In this document: positions 1 through 8,771 of the stretch, piece by piece
How the letters are laid out: each line of letters starts with the position of its first letter
Position numbering within the stretch: position 1 is the first letter of the stretch
Source of the DNA: Verrucomicrobia bacterium LW23
Lineage (GTDB): Bacteria; Verrucomicrobiota; Verrucomicrobiia; Methylacidiphilales; UBA1321
Assembly (NCBI GenBank): GCA_003054695.1
Contig: QAZA01000003.1
Span: 62,001-126,000 of the forward strand
Reading direction: 5' to 3'
Length of the DNA stretch: 64,000 nt
The notes under the pieces: generated by a model
Seen by the model: only the letters and a program-made list of their open reading frames with translations
Database searches by the model: none
What the model was told of the DNA's origin: nothing
Program-made: the position numbers and the translations under genes

Positions 1-416
1 CTATTTCTATCTGGATAGCGTTAGAGGATGCTACTCTTGAGAACGGATGTATGTGGTTCTCGCCGGGTTCGCACCATCTTGCAACGTATGAGAACAGGGG
101 GATTGGACAGAACATGGGCGAGTTGTTTACTATCTATCCGGCCATGGGCCAAATCGATCCCGTGCCCGCGCCAATGAAGGCCGGGGACTGCAGTTTTCAT
201 AACGGCCTGTGCGCGCATGGCGCCGGCCCCAACATGACGCGTGGGCGTCGCATAGCAATGACTTGCGCCTACATGCCGGTAGGCAGCGAGTTTAACGGGC
301 AGCAGAACATTCTGCCGGACAGCTACTTCCAGACGCTGACCAAGGGTGATGTGCTGCAGAATGACGACTGGAATCCCGTTCTGTACAACAAGGTGAGAGA
401 GTCTTCGTTGGTATAG
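1..416 (+). CDS. Phytanoyl-CoA dioxygenase (PhyH)-family protein, C-terminal part
   Basis: The gene is cut by the left edge; the readable frame begins at base 3 and runs to a TAG at 414-416. The visible 137 residues start with WIALEDATLENGCMWFSPGSHH, close to the PhyH-family sequence after the first metal ligands. They later contain HNGLCAHGAGPNMTRGRR, where the second His is the expected distal Fe(II) ligand and an Arg the expected 2-oxoglutarate contact. The family uses non-haem iron and 2-oxoglutarate to hydroxylate small molecules. The N-terminal HxD ligand pair lies outside the window, so activity cannot be confirmed and the substrate is unknown. No signal peptide can be judged. Confidence 0.8.
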   Translation, partial: ISIWIALEDATLENGCMWFSPGSHHLATYENRGIGQNMGELFTIYPAMGQIDPVPAPMKAGDCSFHNGLCAHGAGPNMTRGRRIAMTCAYMPVGSEFNGQQNILPDSYFQTLTKGDVLQNDDWNPVLYNKVRESSLV

Positions 417-444
417 AAATCGGAAGGGCGAGCCTGAGGAATGG

Positions 445-471
445 CCGGGCAATCTCGCAGGGATTGCCCGG
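445..471 (+). terminator. Hairpin after the PhyH-family gene
   Basis: A perfect 10-bp inverted repeat, CCGGGCAATC and GATTGCCCGG, is separated by a 7-nt loop and begins 28 bases after the stop codon of the dioxygenase gene. It would form a very stable RNA hairpin. No U-run follows immediately (the next T-rich bases are about 12 nt further), so it may stabilise the 3' end rather than act as a classical intrinsic terminator. The rest of the gap to 660 is AT-rich with no recognisable gene. Confidence 0.45.
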
Positions 472-660
472 TGCTGCGGCAATGTTTTAAGCTGCTAACA
501 GTGTTTTCATTTACTAGAATGGATTGTGGTGTGTACGCATATTAGCAGAAGCTTTCTATATTATTTGGTTTTAATTAAAATGGTTGCATCTCCTTCCTTC
601 TTAGCATTTTGTAACCTAATATTGTCTTGCTTTTATATGTAGAAGTGTATATTTAGCGGT

Positions 661-1638
661 ATGAAGTCGAAGGAGAGTACTACCGTCCCGGACTCGAGGG
701 CGGAGAGGGCGGAGACCGCGCTGCGGACTGGTCTGGTGGGTGTGGGCGCGAATCTTGTGCTGGCCGGGGTGAAGATCACGACAGGCGTGTTCGGAAACTC
801 CTACGCGCTTATCGCAGACGGCATTGAGTCGCTGGGCGATATTTTTGCGTCCATTGTTGTGTGGCGAGGCGTGGTGGAGGCCTCGAAGCCGGCGGACGCC
901 GACCACCCGTACGGGCATGGCCGTGCGGAAACCATTGCCACTGGAATAGTTGCGCTGATGTTGATCGGCGCGGGGCTGCTTATCCTAGTGGAGAGCTTCC
1001 GCGAGTTGATGAACCCGCACGGCCCACCGGCCGCGTATACGCTGCTGGTGCTGGGCATGGTTATCGTGGTAAAGGAGGCGCTTTACCGCTTTGTGGAGAA
1101 GGCCGGGACGGATGCGCAAAGCGCTGCGGTTAAGGCGGATGCGTGGCATCATCGGTCCGACGCGCTGACCTCCGCCGCCGCGTTTATCGGCATTGCCGTG
1201 GCGCTGGCGGGCGGCAAGGGCTGGGAGGGCGCGGATGACGTGGCCGCTATGTTTGCGGCATGTGTGATTGCGCTGAACGGCTGGCTCATTCTGCGCCCGG
1301 TTATCGCGGAGATTATGGAGAAGGCGCCGATGGAATCGGTCGAGCATTTTCGTGTGCTGGCGGCGGGATTTGAGCAGGTGCGGCACGTGGACAAATGCCG
1401 TGCCAGCCGCGTGGGAAATCGTGTTTTTGTGGATTTGCACATCCATGTTGACCCGGAGATGACGGTGGCGGTGAGCCATACCCTGGCGCATCGCATCAAG
1501 GATGACATTATGCTGGCATTTGCGGAAGTGGCTGATGTTACGATACATGTGGAACCGAGTGCTTGGCTCGGGCACGGCTCGCGCGTCCCACAGGCGGCGC
1601 GCGGGAGCGTCCGCACGCGATGGCGGACAAAAGCGTAA
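661..1638 (+). CDS. Cation diffusion facilitator (CDF) family transporter
   Basis: This 325-residue inner-membrane protein has the usual CDF layout: an N-terminal bundle of about six membrane segments and a cytoplasmic C-terminal ferredoxin-like domain. Visible marks are ALIADGIESLGD in the first metal-site helix, the HPYGHGRAE loop, AWHHRSDALTS (the HxxxD half of the transport site), and a C-terminal stretch with VDLHIHVDPEMTV and VTIHVEPS, where His/Asp residues may bind metal. CDF proteins export Zn, Mn, Fe or similar divalent ions in exchange for protons. The first site has E and D rather than H and D, so the ion cannot be assigned. It is transcribed alone; no strong ribosome binding site precedes the ATG. 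Confidence 0.92.
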   Translation: MKSKESTTVPDSRAERAETALRTGLVGVGANLVLAGVKITTGVFGNSYALIADGIESLGDIFASIVVWRGVVEASKPADADHPYGHGRAETIATGIVALMLIGAGLLILVESFRELMNPHGPPAAYTLLVLGMVIVVKEALYRFVEKAGTDAQSAAVKADAWHHRSDALTSAAAFIGIAVALAGGKGWEGADDVAAMFAACVIALNGWLILRPVIAEIMEKAPMESVEHFRVLAAGFEQVRHVDKCRASRVGNRVFVDLHIHVDPEMTVAVSHTLAHRIKDDIMLAFAEVADVTIHVEPSAWLGHGSRVPQAARGSVRTRWRTKA

Positions 1639-1828
1639 TGCACGCGAAATAATTGTCATCTTTTGGAAGGGAATCGCGTATACTAGCGGAGGCGGAGCAT
1701 CTCTTGCTTCGCGCCGGGTTATGCGCTATAAAGGCGTATAACGTCAGCAGCAGGCTGCCCTGCGCCTTGGCGCGCGGGCTCTCGCGGACTGGATCCGCGG
1801 CCGCGGCAGCCACCCACCATCCTTTGCG

Positions 1829-4800
1829 ATGACAAGCGCTTCCCCCGAACCCAGGCAAGTCAAGGCCCCCGTTACGGTAAAGCCGCCGGCGCCGCCGCCC
1901 TCCAGCGCGCTGCCGATGCCGCTGGGCGCGTATACCCTGGAGGAGGTGATTGGCCAGGGCGGCATGGGCACGGTGTACAAAGCCAGGCGCCAGGGGCTGG
2001 ACCGGGTGATGGCCGTCAAGCTCATCAATGCCGGTGCGTTTGCCAGCGATGTGGAGCGGCACCGTTTTCGCGTGGAGGCGGAGAACGCCGCCAAGTTGCA
2101 ACACCCTAATATTGTGCAGGTTCTGGAGGTGGGCGACGTGGGTGGCCAGGCTTATTTTGTGATGGAGTATGTGGAGGGGCCCATGTTGTCCTCCATGGTG
2201 CAGGATAAGCCGTTGCAGTGGCGCCAGGCGTGCCGCTATGTCAAAACGCTGGCGGAGGCGGTGCAGTTTGCGCACCAGAAGGGCATCCTGCATCGAGACC
2301 TTAAGCCGCAAAACGTTCTGATTGACCGGTTTGACGCGCCCAAGATTGCGGATTTCGGCCTCTCGCGGCAGATTGGCTACGAAGGTGGCTTGACGGTAAC
2401 GGGGCAGATGATCGGCACGCCCAACTACATGCCGCTGGAGCAGGCGCTGGGCGAGCACAGCAAGGTGGGGCCGTGGAGCGATGTGTATTCGCTGGGAGCC
2501 ATTCTGTACGAGCTGGTTACGACGATTCCGCCGTTTCTCGGCACGACTATTGCGGACATCGTGGACCGCCTGCAGCGGCAGCAGCCGATCTCGCCCATCG
2601 GCGTGAATCCGCAGATCCCTCCGGATCTTAACACTGTCATACTCAAGTGTTTAGAGAAGGATGCCGACCAGCGCTACGAATCCGCCGCCGAGCTGGCTGT
2701 GGAGCTGGGGCGCGTGTTGCGCGACGTGCCGATTGAGGCGCGGCCCATCAGCGCGCCCAACCGGCTGTTGCGCTGGGCCAAACGCAACAAGGCGCTGGCG
2801 GCGCTCTCCACCTTTGCGGTGGTGATGGTGGTGGCGATTGCGCTCGTTTCTACGTACTCCTACTGGCAAACCAGCATGGCGCTGGCTCGCGAGGCCAAGC
2901 TTCGTCAGGATGCGGAAAAGGCGATTCTGGCGGCGGAGGCGGCGAAGAGCGACCTCTCCGTGGCGCTAAGCCGCTCCGACTTTTTACGCGGGCTGGAATT
3001 TATTAACCAGGAGATCCCGAAGCCTTCCGAGGGCTTGGCCTACCTGGCCAGCGCGCTGCGTCACGATCCTCGCAACCAGGCGGCGCAAACGAGGCTTGTG
3101 TCCATGCTGGCCTCGCGCGCGTGGATGATTCCGGCGGGGCCGCCGCTTAAGCACGCGGGCAATGTCATTAAGGTGGTGTATAGCCCTGATGGCAAGACGG
3201 TGCTTACCGGCTCGCGGGATGGCACTGCAATCCTTTGGAACGCAAGGACTTCCGATAAAATCCGCACCTTTGGCAAGCATGAGAAGGAGCTGACCGACAT
3301 CTGCTTTAGCCGCGATGGTAAGCTTATCGCTACTGCCTCGCGCGATGGCACGGCGCGCATTTGGGTAACCGCAACGGGCAAGCAGGCCACCCTACCGCTG
3401 CAGCATAATAATCCCGTTAACTCCGTGGCGTTCGATCCCGATGGCAAGTGGCTGCTGACGGCGGCGGACGGAGGGATTGTTGCGCTTTGGGACACGACTA
3501 CCGGCGACCCCGTGCCGCGTCTTGGCAGCCGTACGCGGCCGCTGAGCGCAGGGGTGGCATTTGCCAAATTTTCGCCTAACGGCAACCTGATTGTCGCTGC
3601 AAGTGGTTCCAACGCCATGATTTGGGAAGTGGGCTCGGGCGATGGCCACCCGACGGGGGAGGACGCGGATGCGCCGCGCCGCCGCGGTACGCAAAGCCTC
3701 AGCATCACCTGCCCGGGGGAGGTTTCGGCGGCGGCCTTCAGCCCGGACAGCGAGCAGCTTGTGGTGGCGTTCGGCGGCTCCAACGCAAGCAGTAAGCGTT
3801 GGTACGCAGAGATTTACAATCCCCATACCGGCTCGCTGATCGGCAGCCGCATGGAGGAGCATACGGCGCGGATTGTCGACGCAAGCTTCAGCCCGGACGG
3901 CAACTACATTGCCACAGCGTCGCTGGATCGCACCGCTCGCGTGTGGGACGCGAAGACGGGGACGCGTGTGGGACAGCGGCTGGAGCACCAGCTTGGCGTT
4001 ACCTCCGCGGTGTTCAGCCCGGATTCGAAGCATCTGCTTACCGCGTCGGTCAGCGGTAACGTGATGCTCTGGAACGTCGGCAGCAGCCGCGCGGAAGTCT
4101 CTCCGCTGCAACAGTCTGAGCAGATTTTGTCCATAACCTTCAGCCCGGACGGCAAGTCGATCGCCACCGCCCTGGCGGATAGTACGGCGCGCATTTACCA
4201 CATCGGCCGGGCCAGCGCGGCACCTGTGCATATGCAGCAGGATGGCGTACTGAAGGCGCGTTTTAATGCGGCGGGGGATCGCGTTATCTCGTGGGGCGTT
4301 GGCAGCGAAGTCTTTTTGTGGGATGCACTTACGGGAAAGCTTATCTCCAAACTGCCGCATCCGGACCAGGGGCGCATTGGTGCCGAATGGAGTGCGGACG
4401 GCAAAACGATTCTCACCTACCAGGCTTTTCGCGCCGCACGTTTGTGGGACGGCGCAACGGGTCAACCCAAAGGCGGATGGCTGGCGGAGGACCCGCGCCT
4501 GCGCATGGCCACTTTAAGCCCGGATGGCTCCTGGATTCTCACGGCCCTGGACCGCAACGAAGTGGGCCTTTTCTCCACGGCGGATGGCAAGCAGGCGGGC
4601 GACTACATTGACGTGCCGGGCGCGATCAGTTACCTGGCTTTCAGCAAGGACAGCAAGCGCTTTGGCGTTGCCATGGCGGCACCCGGCGAGGCATCGGACG
4701 ACCCTGTATCCATGAAAGTATGGACAGTCGCCCCCCTTGCAACCACGGACATCGCGCTTGGGGAGGTCCATGAAGTCCCGCAGCACGAGGGGCGCCTGAG

Positions 4801-5584
4801 CCCGACGGGCGACTTGCAGCTTATCGCGCGCTCCGAGACGCCCGGGCGAGGCGATAACTCCGCCGTCACGCTGTGGGACTTTAAGAAGAGCCGTGAGCAA
4901 AACCGCGAAATGCGTCACGGCGATCCCGTCACCGCGGCTCGCTTCAGCCCCGACGGCAAGTACGTCGTCACTGGCTCCAGCGACAGCACGGCGCGCGTGT
5001 GGGACACGGCCACCGGCAAACCGGTGACGCCTCCGCTGCAGCACGCCGGCGTTGTCAACGCGGTGGCAATGAGCCCCGATTCGGGCTCCATCGCCACAAT
5101 TGCCGGCAACCTCCCCTCGTCCTACTTCCCTACCCGCGCGGATTGCAAGATCGTGGTGTGGGACAAGGAAACGGACATGCCGGTTATCGACGCCCTGACC
5201 CACCCCGGCCCCAACCGCGACCGCGACGCCCGCCCGCGCGACGTCACCTTTAGCCCCGACGGCCGCCGCCTGCTGGTGGCGTGGAACAACGGCTCCATCT
5301 GCATCTGGACCATCAAGCTGGAGCCTGGGGCGACGCCGACGTGGCTGCCCGATATCGCCGAATCCCTGGCTGGCATGCGCATCAACACCCTGGGCGTGCT
5401 GGAAACCATACCCGATCCCGCCGCCCTGCTGCGCTCCGCCAGCGAGCAGTTACCCGACACGCCCGCCAAAAACCAGCGCGTTGCCAGGGAGAAGGACCCA
5501 CTGCGCCGCGTTGTGATGACCGGCGCCCCCCTGGGCCCGCTCAACGCCCTTGCCGCTGCCATTACACAGACGGGGAACGATTAG
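1829..5584 (+). CDS. Membrane-anchored Ser/Thr protein kinase with WD40 repeats
   Basis: The protein has 1251 residues. A Pro-rich N-terminus leads into a Hanks-type kinase domain (about 35-305): glycine loop GQGGMG at 42-47, AVKL with Lys64, HRDLKPQN with catalytic Asp157, and DFG at 175-177. One membrane helix follows near 322-346, then a short linker. Around 16 WD40-type units (about 440-1180), many with FSPDGK...ARVWD signatures, are enough for two beta-propellers. The topology suggests a cytoplasmic kinase and an external propeller sensor. The usual APE motif after the activation loop reads MPLEQA instead of MAPEQA. Such kinase-propeller fusions are typical of Planctomycetota and Verrucomicrobiota. 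Ligand and targets are unknown. Confidence 0.93.
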   Translation: MTSASPEPRQVKAPVTVKPPAPPPSSALPMPLGAYTLEEVIGQGGMGTVYKARRQGLDRVMAVKLINAGAFASDVERHRFRVEAENAAKLQHPNIVQVLEVGDVGGQAYFVMEYVEGPMLSSMVQDKPLQWRQACRYVKTLAEAVQFAHQKGILHRDLKPQNVLIDRFDAPKIADFGLSRQIGYEGGLTVTGQMIGTPNYMPLEQALGEHSKVGPWSDVYSLGAILYELVTTIPPFLGTTIADIVDRLQRQQPISPIGVNPQIPPDLNTVILKCLEKDADQRYESAAELAVELGRVLRDVPIEARPISAPNRLLRWAKRNKALAALSTFAVVMVVAIALVSTYSYWQTSMALAREAKLRQDAEKAILAAEAAKSDLSVALSRSDFLRGLEFINQEIPKPSEGLAYLASALRHDPRNQAAQTRLVSMLASRAWMIPAGPPLKHAGNVIKVVYSPDGKTVLTGSRDGTAILWNARTSDKIRTFGKHEKELTDICFSRDGKLIATASRDGTARIWVTATGKQATLPLQHNNPVNSVAFDPDGKWLLTAADGGIVALWDTTTGDPVPRLGSRTRPLSAGVAFAKFSPNGNLIVAASGSNAMIWEVGSGDGHPTGEDADAPRRRGTQSLSITCPGEVSAAAFSPDSEQLVVAFGGSNASSKRWYAEIYNPHTGSLIGSRMEEHTARIVDASFSPDGNYIATASLDRTARVWDAKTGTRVGQRLEHQLGVTSAVFSPDSKHLLTASVSGNVMLWNVGSSRAEVSPLQQSEQILSITFSPDGKSIATALADSTARIYHIGRASAAPVHMQQDGVLKARFNAAGDRVISWGVGSEVFLWDALTGKLISKLPHPDQGRIGAEWSADGKTILTYQAFRAARLWDGATGQPKGGWLAEDPRLRMATLSPDGSWILTALDRNEVGLFSTADGKQAGDYIDVPGAISYLAFSKDSKRFGVAMAAPGEASDDPVSMKVWTVAPLATTDIALGEVHEVPQHEGRLSPTGDLQLIARSETPGRGDNSAVTLWDFKKSREQNREMRHGDPVTAARFSPDGKYVVTGSSDSTARVWDTATGKPVTPPLQHAGVVNAVAMSPDSGSIATIAGNLPSSYFPTRADCKIVVWDKETDMPVIDALTHPGPNRDRDARPRDVTFSPDGRRLLVAWNNGSICIWTIKLEPGATPTWLPDIAESLAGMRINTLGVLETIPDPAALLRSASEQLPDTPAKNQRVAREKDPLRRVVMTGAPLGPLNALAAAITQTGND

Positions 5585-5948
5585 CCGGCCGCGGATGTTG
5601 ACGAACTGTTGAGGGCACGGCCAGCGAAGGCAACAGGCCGGTGGAGACGTTGGACTAAAAGGCGTGGACTCGTAGGAACGGTCTGCTATGCTGGATTGAG
5701 GGCGGGCCGGCCGGACAAGACTATCGGTGCGGATACGGACCGTGCACCGTAAGTCAGTCAGTTTATCGGCTCCGCGAGAAAAGCATAAGTCTTCCATCGC
5801 TTTGCGGCTGTAAACACGGCCAAGATCGATCCACTACTCGGTTTCGATACAACGGATACTCATTTCGGCGTAAAAGCAGCTGCCTGGCTCGGAATGAAAC
5901 GCAATCAGCACTACAGATCAGGCAAGGAAATTCGACCTCGCGTCCCCT
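5585..5948. other. Intergenic region before the LytS-type kinase gene
   Basis: No supported gene. The segment contains an imperfect palindromic stretch (CGGTGC at 5725-5730 and GCACCG at 5744-5749, with a smaller palindrome inside). A plus-strand open frame of about 55 codons ends at the start of the kinase gene; it has no start codon with a ribosome site and no recognisable motif, so it is not called. The promoter of the downstream two-component operon should lie here, but no convincing -35/-10 pair was found. Confidence 0.4.
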
Positions 5949-7046
5949 ATGAGACTCCGTGATGTTAAAGACTCGTCATTCGTGAGACTACTTCTGGGGC
6001 ATCCTCTCTATTGGGCGTGCCAGGCACTGGTCTGGGGCTGCGTGCTGATGACGAACATCATTCACGTGTTAACGGATCCGCTTTCGGCTCCATTGGCTAA
6101 CCCATACAGCCTTGTTTTTTTTGCATGCCTCGCTGGGTCGACCCATCTTTACCGCATTTTCATCCACCTTGCGGGCTGGAAGAAGCTGAAATGGCGGGAA
6201 TTATTGCCACGGGTACTCATCGCCGCAATCGTGATCGCTGCCGTACAAGCCGTCGCTATTGCGATGATCGTACCACCCGAGATGTTTTCACCTGCTCACC
6301 GGCCTCAGATCCAACTGAGCCTGGGATGGCATATTTTGCTCATCACATGCGGAAACTTCATCTTTATAATGGCCTGGTCGGTCGCTTACTTTGGATACCA
6401 CCTGCATGAGGATTACCAGCAGATCCAGATGAATCAACTGAGGCTGCAGGCAGCGTTGCGCGAAGCAGAACACAGGGCACTCAGTGCGCAGATTAATCCG
6501 CACTTCCTCTTCAATAGTCTCAACACCCTCCGATCCCTCATTTTGGAGAACCCCGAGAAAGCGCGTGATTCGGTTACGGAACTGGCTTGCCTCTTCCGGT
6601 CCTCACTTCAGACGTCCCGGCACAACCTCATTACGTTGCGCGAGGAGATGGAGACTGTTAGGTCGTATCTCTCTTTGGAAAAAGCTCGTTTTGAAAGCCG
6701 GTTAATTATCTCCGACGACGTACCGGAGGAGACGCTGAATGCGAAGCTGCCGCCCTTTCTCTTGCAAACCCTTATTGAAAACGCGATTAAATACGGGGTG
6801 GGCAAGCGGCGCTGTGCGGAGATCTCATACCGGGCTTCACTGGGTGCGGATGGGCTGACGCTGGAGGTGACAAATCCCGGCAAAATTGAGGAACCACTGA
6901 TCTCGGCAACAGGAATCGGCTTGTCAAACTCGAGACTCCGGCTGGAGTTGCTCTTCGGGAGCAGAGCTTTTCTCCATCTCAAGTCGGTGCCCGAGGGAGT
7001 TGTAAGTGCAGAAGCGCTGATACCCCAAATGGAAGTATCTCTATGA
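5949..7046 (+). CDS. Sensor histidine kinase, LytS/YehU type
   Basis: This 365-residue inner-membrane kinase has about four membrane segments in the first 150 residues, with no large extracytoplasmic domain, followed by a short coiled linker and a His_kinase (LytS-type) domain. The H-box is ALSAQINPHFLFNSLNTLR with the phospho-acceptor His185, typical of this non-classical family. The N-box is LLQTLIENAIKYG (Asn277), and a G-box-like GIGLSNSRLRL follows. The stop codon overlaps the start of the LytTR regulator gene by four bases (ATGA), so the pair is translationally coupled. The small membrane sensor suggests it detects a membrane or envelope condition; the signal is unknown. Confidence 0.92.
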   Translation: MRLRDVKDSSFVRLLLGHPLYWACQALVWGCVLMTNIIHVLTDPLSAPLANPYSLVFFACLAGSTHLYRIFIHLAGWKKLKWRELLPRVLIAAIVIAAVQAVAIAMIVPPEMFSPAHRPQIQLSLGWHILLITCGNFIFIMAWSVAYFGYHLHEDYQQIQMNQLRLQAALREAEHRALSAQINPHFLFNSLNTLRSLILENPEKARDSVTELACLFRSSLQTSRHNLITLREEMETVRSYLSLEKARFESRLIISDDVPEETLNAKLPPFLLQTLIENAIKYGVGKRRCAEISYRASLGADGLTLEVTNPGKIEEPLISATGIGLSNSRLRLELLFGSRAFLHLKSVPEGVVSAEALIPQMEVSL

Positions 7047-7795
7047 GAACGCTTATTGTAGATGACGAGCGACATGCACGCGCCGAAATTCGGTATATGC
7101 TATCCACGCATTCCCATGTCAACGTGGTGGGGGAAGCGGAAAACTCGGACCAGGCCCTGGAAATGATTCGCCGGCTGGAGCCACAGCTTCTCTTCCTGGA
7201 CATCCAGTTACAGGGAGATACGGGCTTTGATCTCTTGGCCCGCCTGACCGCGCCTCAACCCAAAATTATCTTTACCACGGCGTACAGCGAGTTTGCACTA
7301 CGTGCCTTTCAGGTAAACGCCCTTGATTACCTTGTAAAACCGGTCAAGGCGGCACTGCTGAACGAAGCATTGCTGCGCGCCATGGCAACTTGCCAGCCAT
7401 CCACTGCTGATCCGGGTGATACAGAGCATCCTCAGGGCACAGATACGGCACAGTTGAAGTTGACCGCGGACGACCGAGTGTTCATCAGAGACGACACCAG
7501 TTGCTGGTTTCTTCCCATCCGGGATATTGTATTGCTTGAGGCCGAAGGCAACTACACGCGTGTCCACTGTTCTCGGGCAAAGCCGCTTATATCCAAAACG
7601 CTCAATGCGTTGGAGGAAAGGCTGCCTGAATCACTGTTCTTCCGGGCCAATCGGTCGCAGATCATCAATTTGACCTGCATTGAAGCGATGGAAAACTGGT
7701 TCAGCGGAAACCTCAAGGCAAGGCTTAACGGTGGGTTGGAAGTAGAAATTTCCAGACGTCAGGCCACCCTGTTTCGCCAGAGGAAGTCGCTTTAA
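7043..7795 (+). CDS. LytTR-type response regulator
   Basis: The 250-residue protein has a receiver domain (1-120) with the acidic pair D7-D8, phospho-acceptor Asp53 in LLFLDIQLQGDTGF, Thr79 and Lys99 (YLVKP). A LytTR DNA-binding domain follows (about 150-245), with EAEGNYTRVH and FFRANRSQIINL as family marks. It is the cognate partner of the overlapping LytS-type kinase. LytTR regulators bind direct repeats upstream of target promoters. The most likely targets are the lipoprotein and exporter genes directly downstream on the same strand, though no repeat could be firmly identified in the 93-bp gap that follows. Confidence 0.93.
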   Translation: MRTLIVDDERHARAEIRYMLSTHSHVNVVGEAENSDQALEMIRRLEPQLLFLDIQLQGDTGFDLLARLTAPQPKIIFTTAYSEFALRAFQVNALDYLVKPVKAALLNEALLRAMATCQPSTADPGDTEHPQGTDTAQLKLTADDRVFIRDDTSCWFLPIRDIVLLEAEGNYTRVHCSRAKPLISKTLNALEERLPESLFFRANRSQIINLTCIEAMENWFSGNLKARLNGGLEVEISRRQATLFRQRKSL

Positions 7796-7888
7796 CATAC
7801 CCGTTAGATTGCTGCCGCTTATCTGCGTTTTAAACCGCAAATCCGAATTCTCACTCAATAATGAAGGAATGCGCTATCCACGGAGGGG

Positions 7889-8713
7889 ATGAGACATATC
7901 GTCCAATCTCTCCAACGGGGCTTAAGGTCACTTTGTGTACATCATGGTAGCACATCTTGTTCTGAATCGCTGTCAGCCGTAGGCAGAGGCCGGATTCTTG
8001 TCTTCATTCTCCTTGGCCTCTGCAGTTTTGCGGTCTCCGGCTGCGCCTCTGTAAGCGTAAAAAATACTCAGGGCCAGAGGGACTCTACATCCAAGCCAAC
8101 TGTCATCCACGTTGCAGATTTTGATACCGAGTCGGGTACATGGCGGGTAGACCGCACCGGTGACGCCCTGGCAAGGCTGAAAGCCAAAATCAGCGATCAA
8201 CTCGCCAACGACATGGTCAAGCGGCTGAACAAGAAAGTGGCGACAGCTGTACGATTGCCGAGAGGTTCATCCCTGCCCTCCTCGGGTTGGCTTGTCACAG
8301 GCAGGTTTACGCGGGTCAACCAGGGGAGCCGAGCCCTGCGCGCGCTGGTGGGCCTGGGAGCGGGCGGCACTAAACTGGAAACTGAGGTGGAGATTCGCGA
8401 CCTCAGTCTCCCTGGCGCCCCGGTGATTCTCAGAACAGAAACGACCGGGGGAACTAACGCTGAACCAGGTGCGATGTTTTCGGTGACTACCTCAACGGCC
8501 ACATTACCCTTTCAGCTGGCCGGAGGGCTGGCCTCAAAATCCGCACCGGGCCTCAGCCGCGACACGATTCGAACATCGCGCATGATTGTCGCTGTTATCT
8601 CTCAGTTCGGCGTCAATCACGGATGGATTAAGCCCGAATCGGGAATGCGGCCAAAAGAGCTGGGCTCCCTGCCGGTAATGTCCCGACGGCAGGCCTCGAA
8701 AGTGAATCCATAA
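7889..8713 (+). CDS. DUF4410-like lipoprotein
   Basis: This predicted 274-residue protein carries a lipoprotein signal: the hydrophobic segment ILVFILLGLCSFAVSGC ends in a lipobox, so Cys52 would be lipidated. The region before the hydrophobic core is long (about 35 residues), so the true start may be elsewhere, but no in-frame ATG, GTG or TTG lies closer. A GGAGGGG stretch sits directly against the ATG at 7889, closer than ideal. The mature part (IHVADFDTE..., ...GWLVTGRFTRVNQGSRALRA..., Gly/Thr-rich strands) resembles DUF4410, a family of envelope lipoproteins of unknown function. It sits between the two-component system and the exporter genes and is probably co-regulated. Confidence 0.65.
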   Translation: MRHIVQSLQRGLRSLCVHHGSTSCSESLSAVGRGRILVFILLGLCSFAVSGCASVSVKNTQGQRDSTSKPTVIHVADFDTESGTWRVDRTGDALARLKAKISDQLANDMVKRLNKKVATAVRLPRGSSLPSSGWLVTGRFTRVNQGSRALRALVGLGAGGTKLETEVEIRDLSLPGAPVILRTETTGGTNAEPGAMFSVTTSTATLPFQLAGGLASKSAPGLSRDTIRTSRMIVAVISQFGVNHGWIKPESGMRPKELGSLPVMSRRQASKVNP

Positions 8714-8771
8714 CAGGCTCACACCGCACGGCATCCATATCCAAAGCGCAACTTCGTAACCACGTTCCCCC

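Noticed and set aside
1639-1828. TTGTCA and TATACT elements upstream of the kinase-WD40 gene
   Set aside because: Their spacing is about 20 bp, too long for a standard promoter, so no promoter is called.
5786-5953. Plus-strand frame of about 55 codons just before the LytS-type gene
   Set aside because: Looks somewhat protein-like but has no start codon with a ribosome site and no recognised family; could be a remnant.
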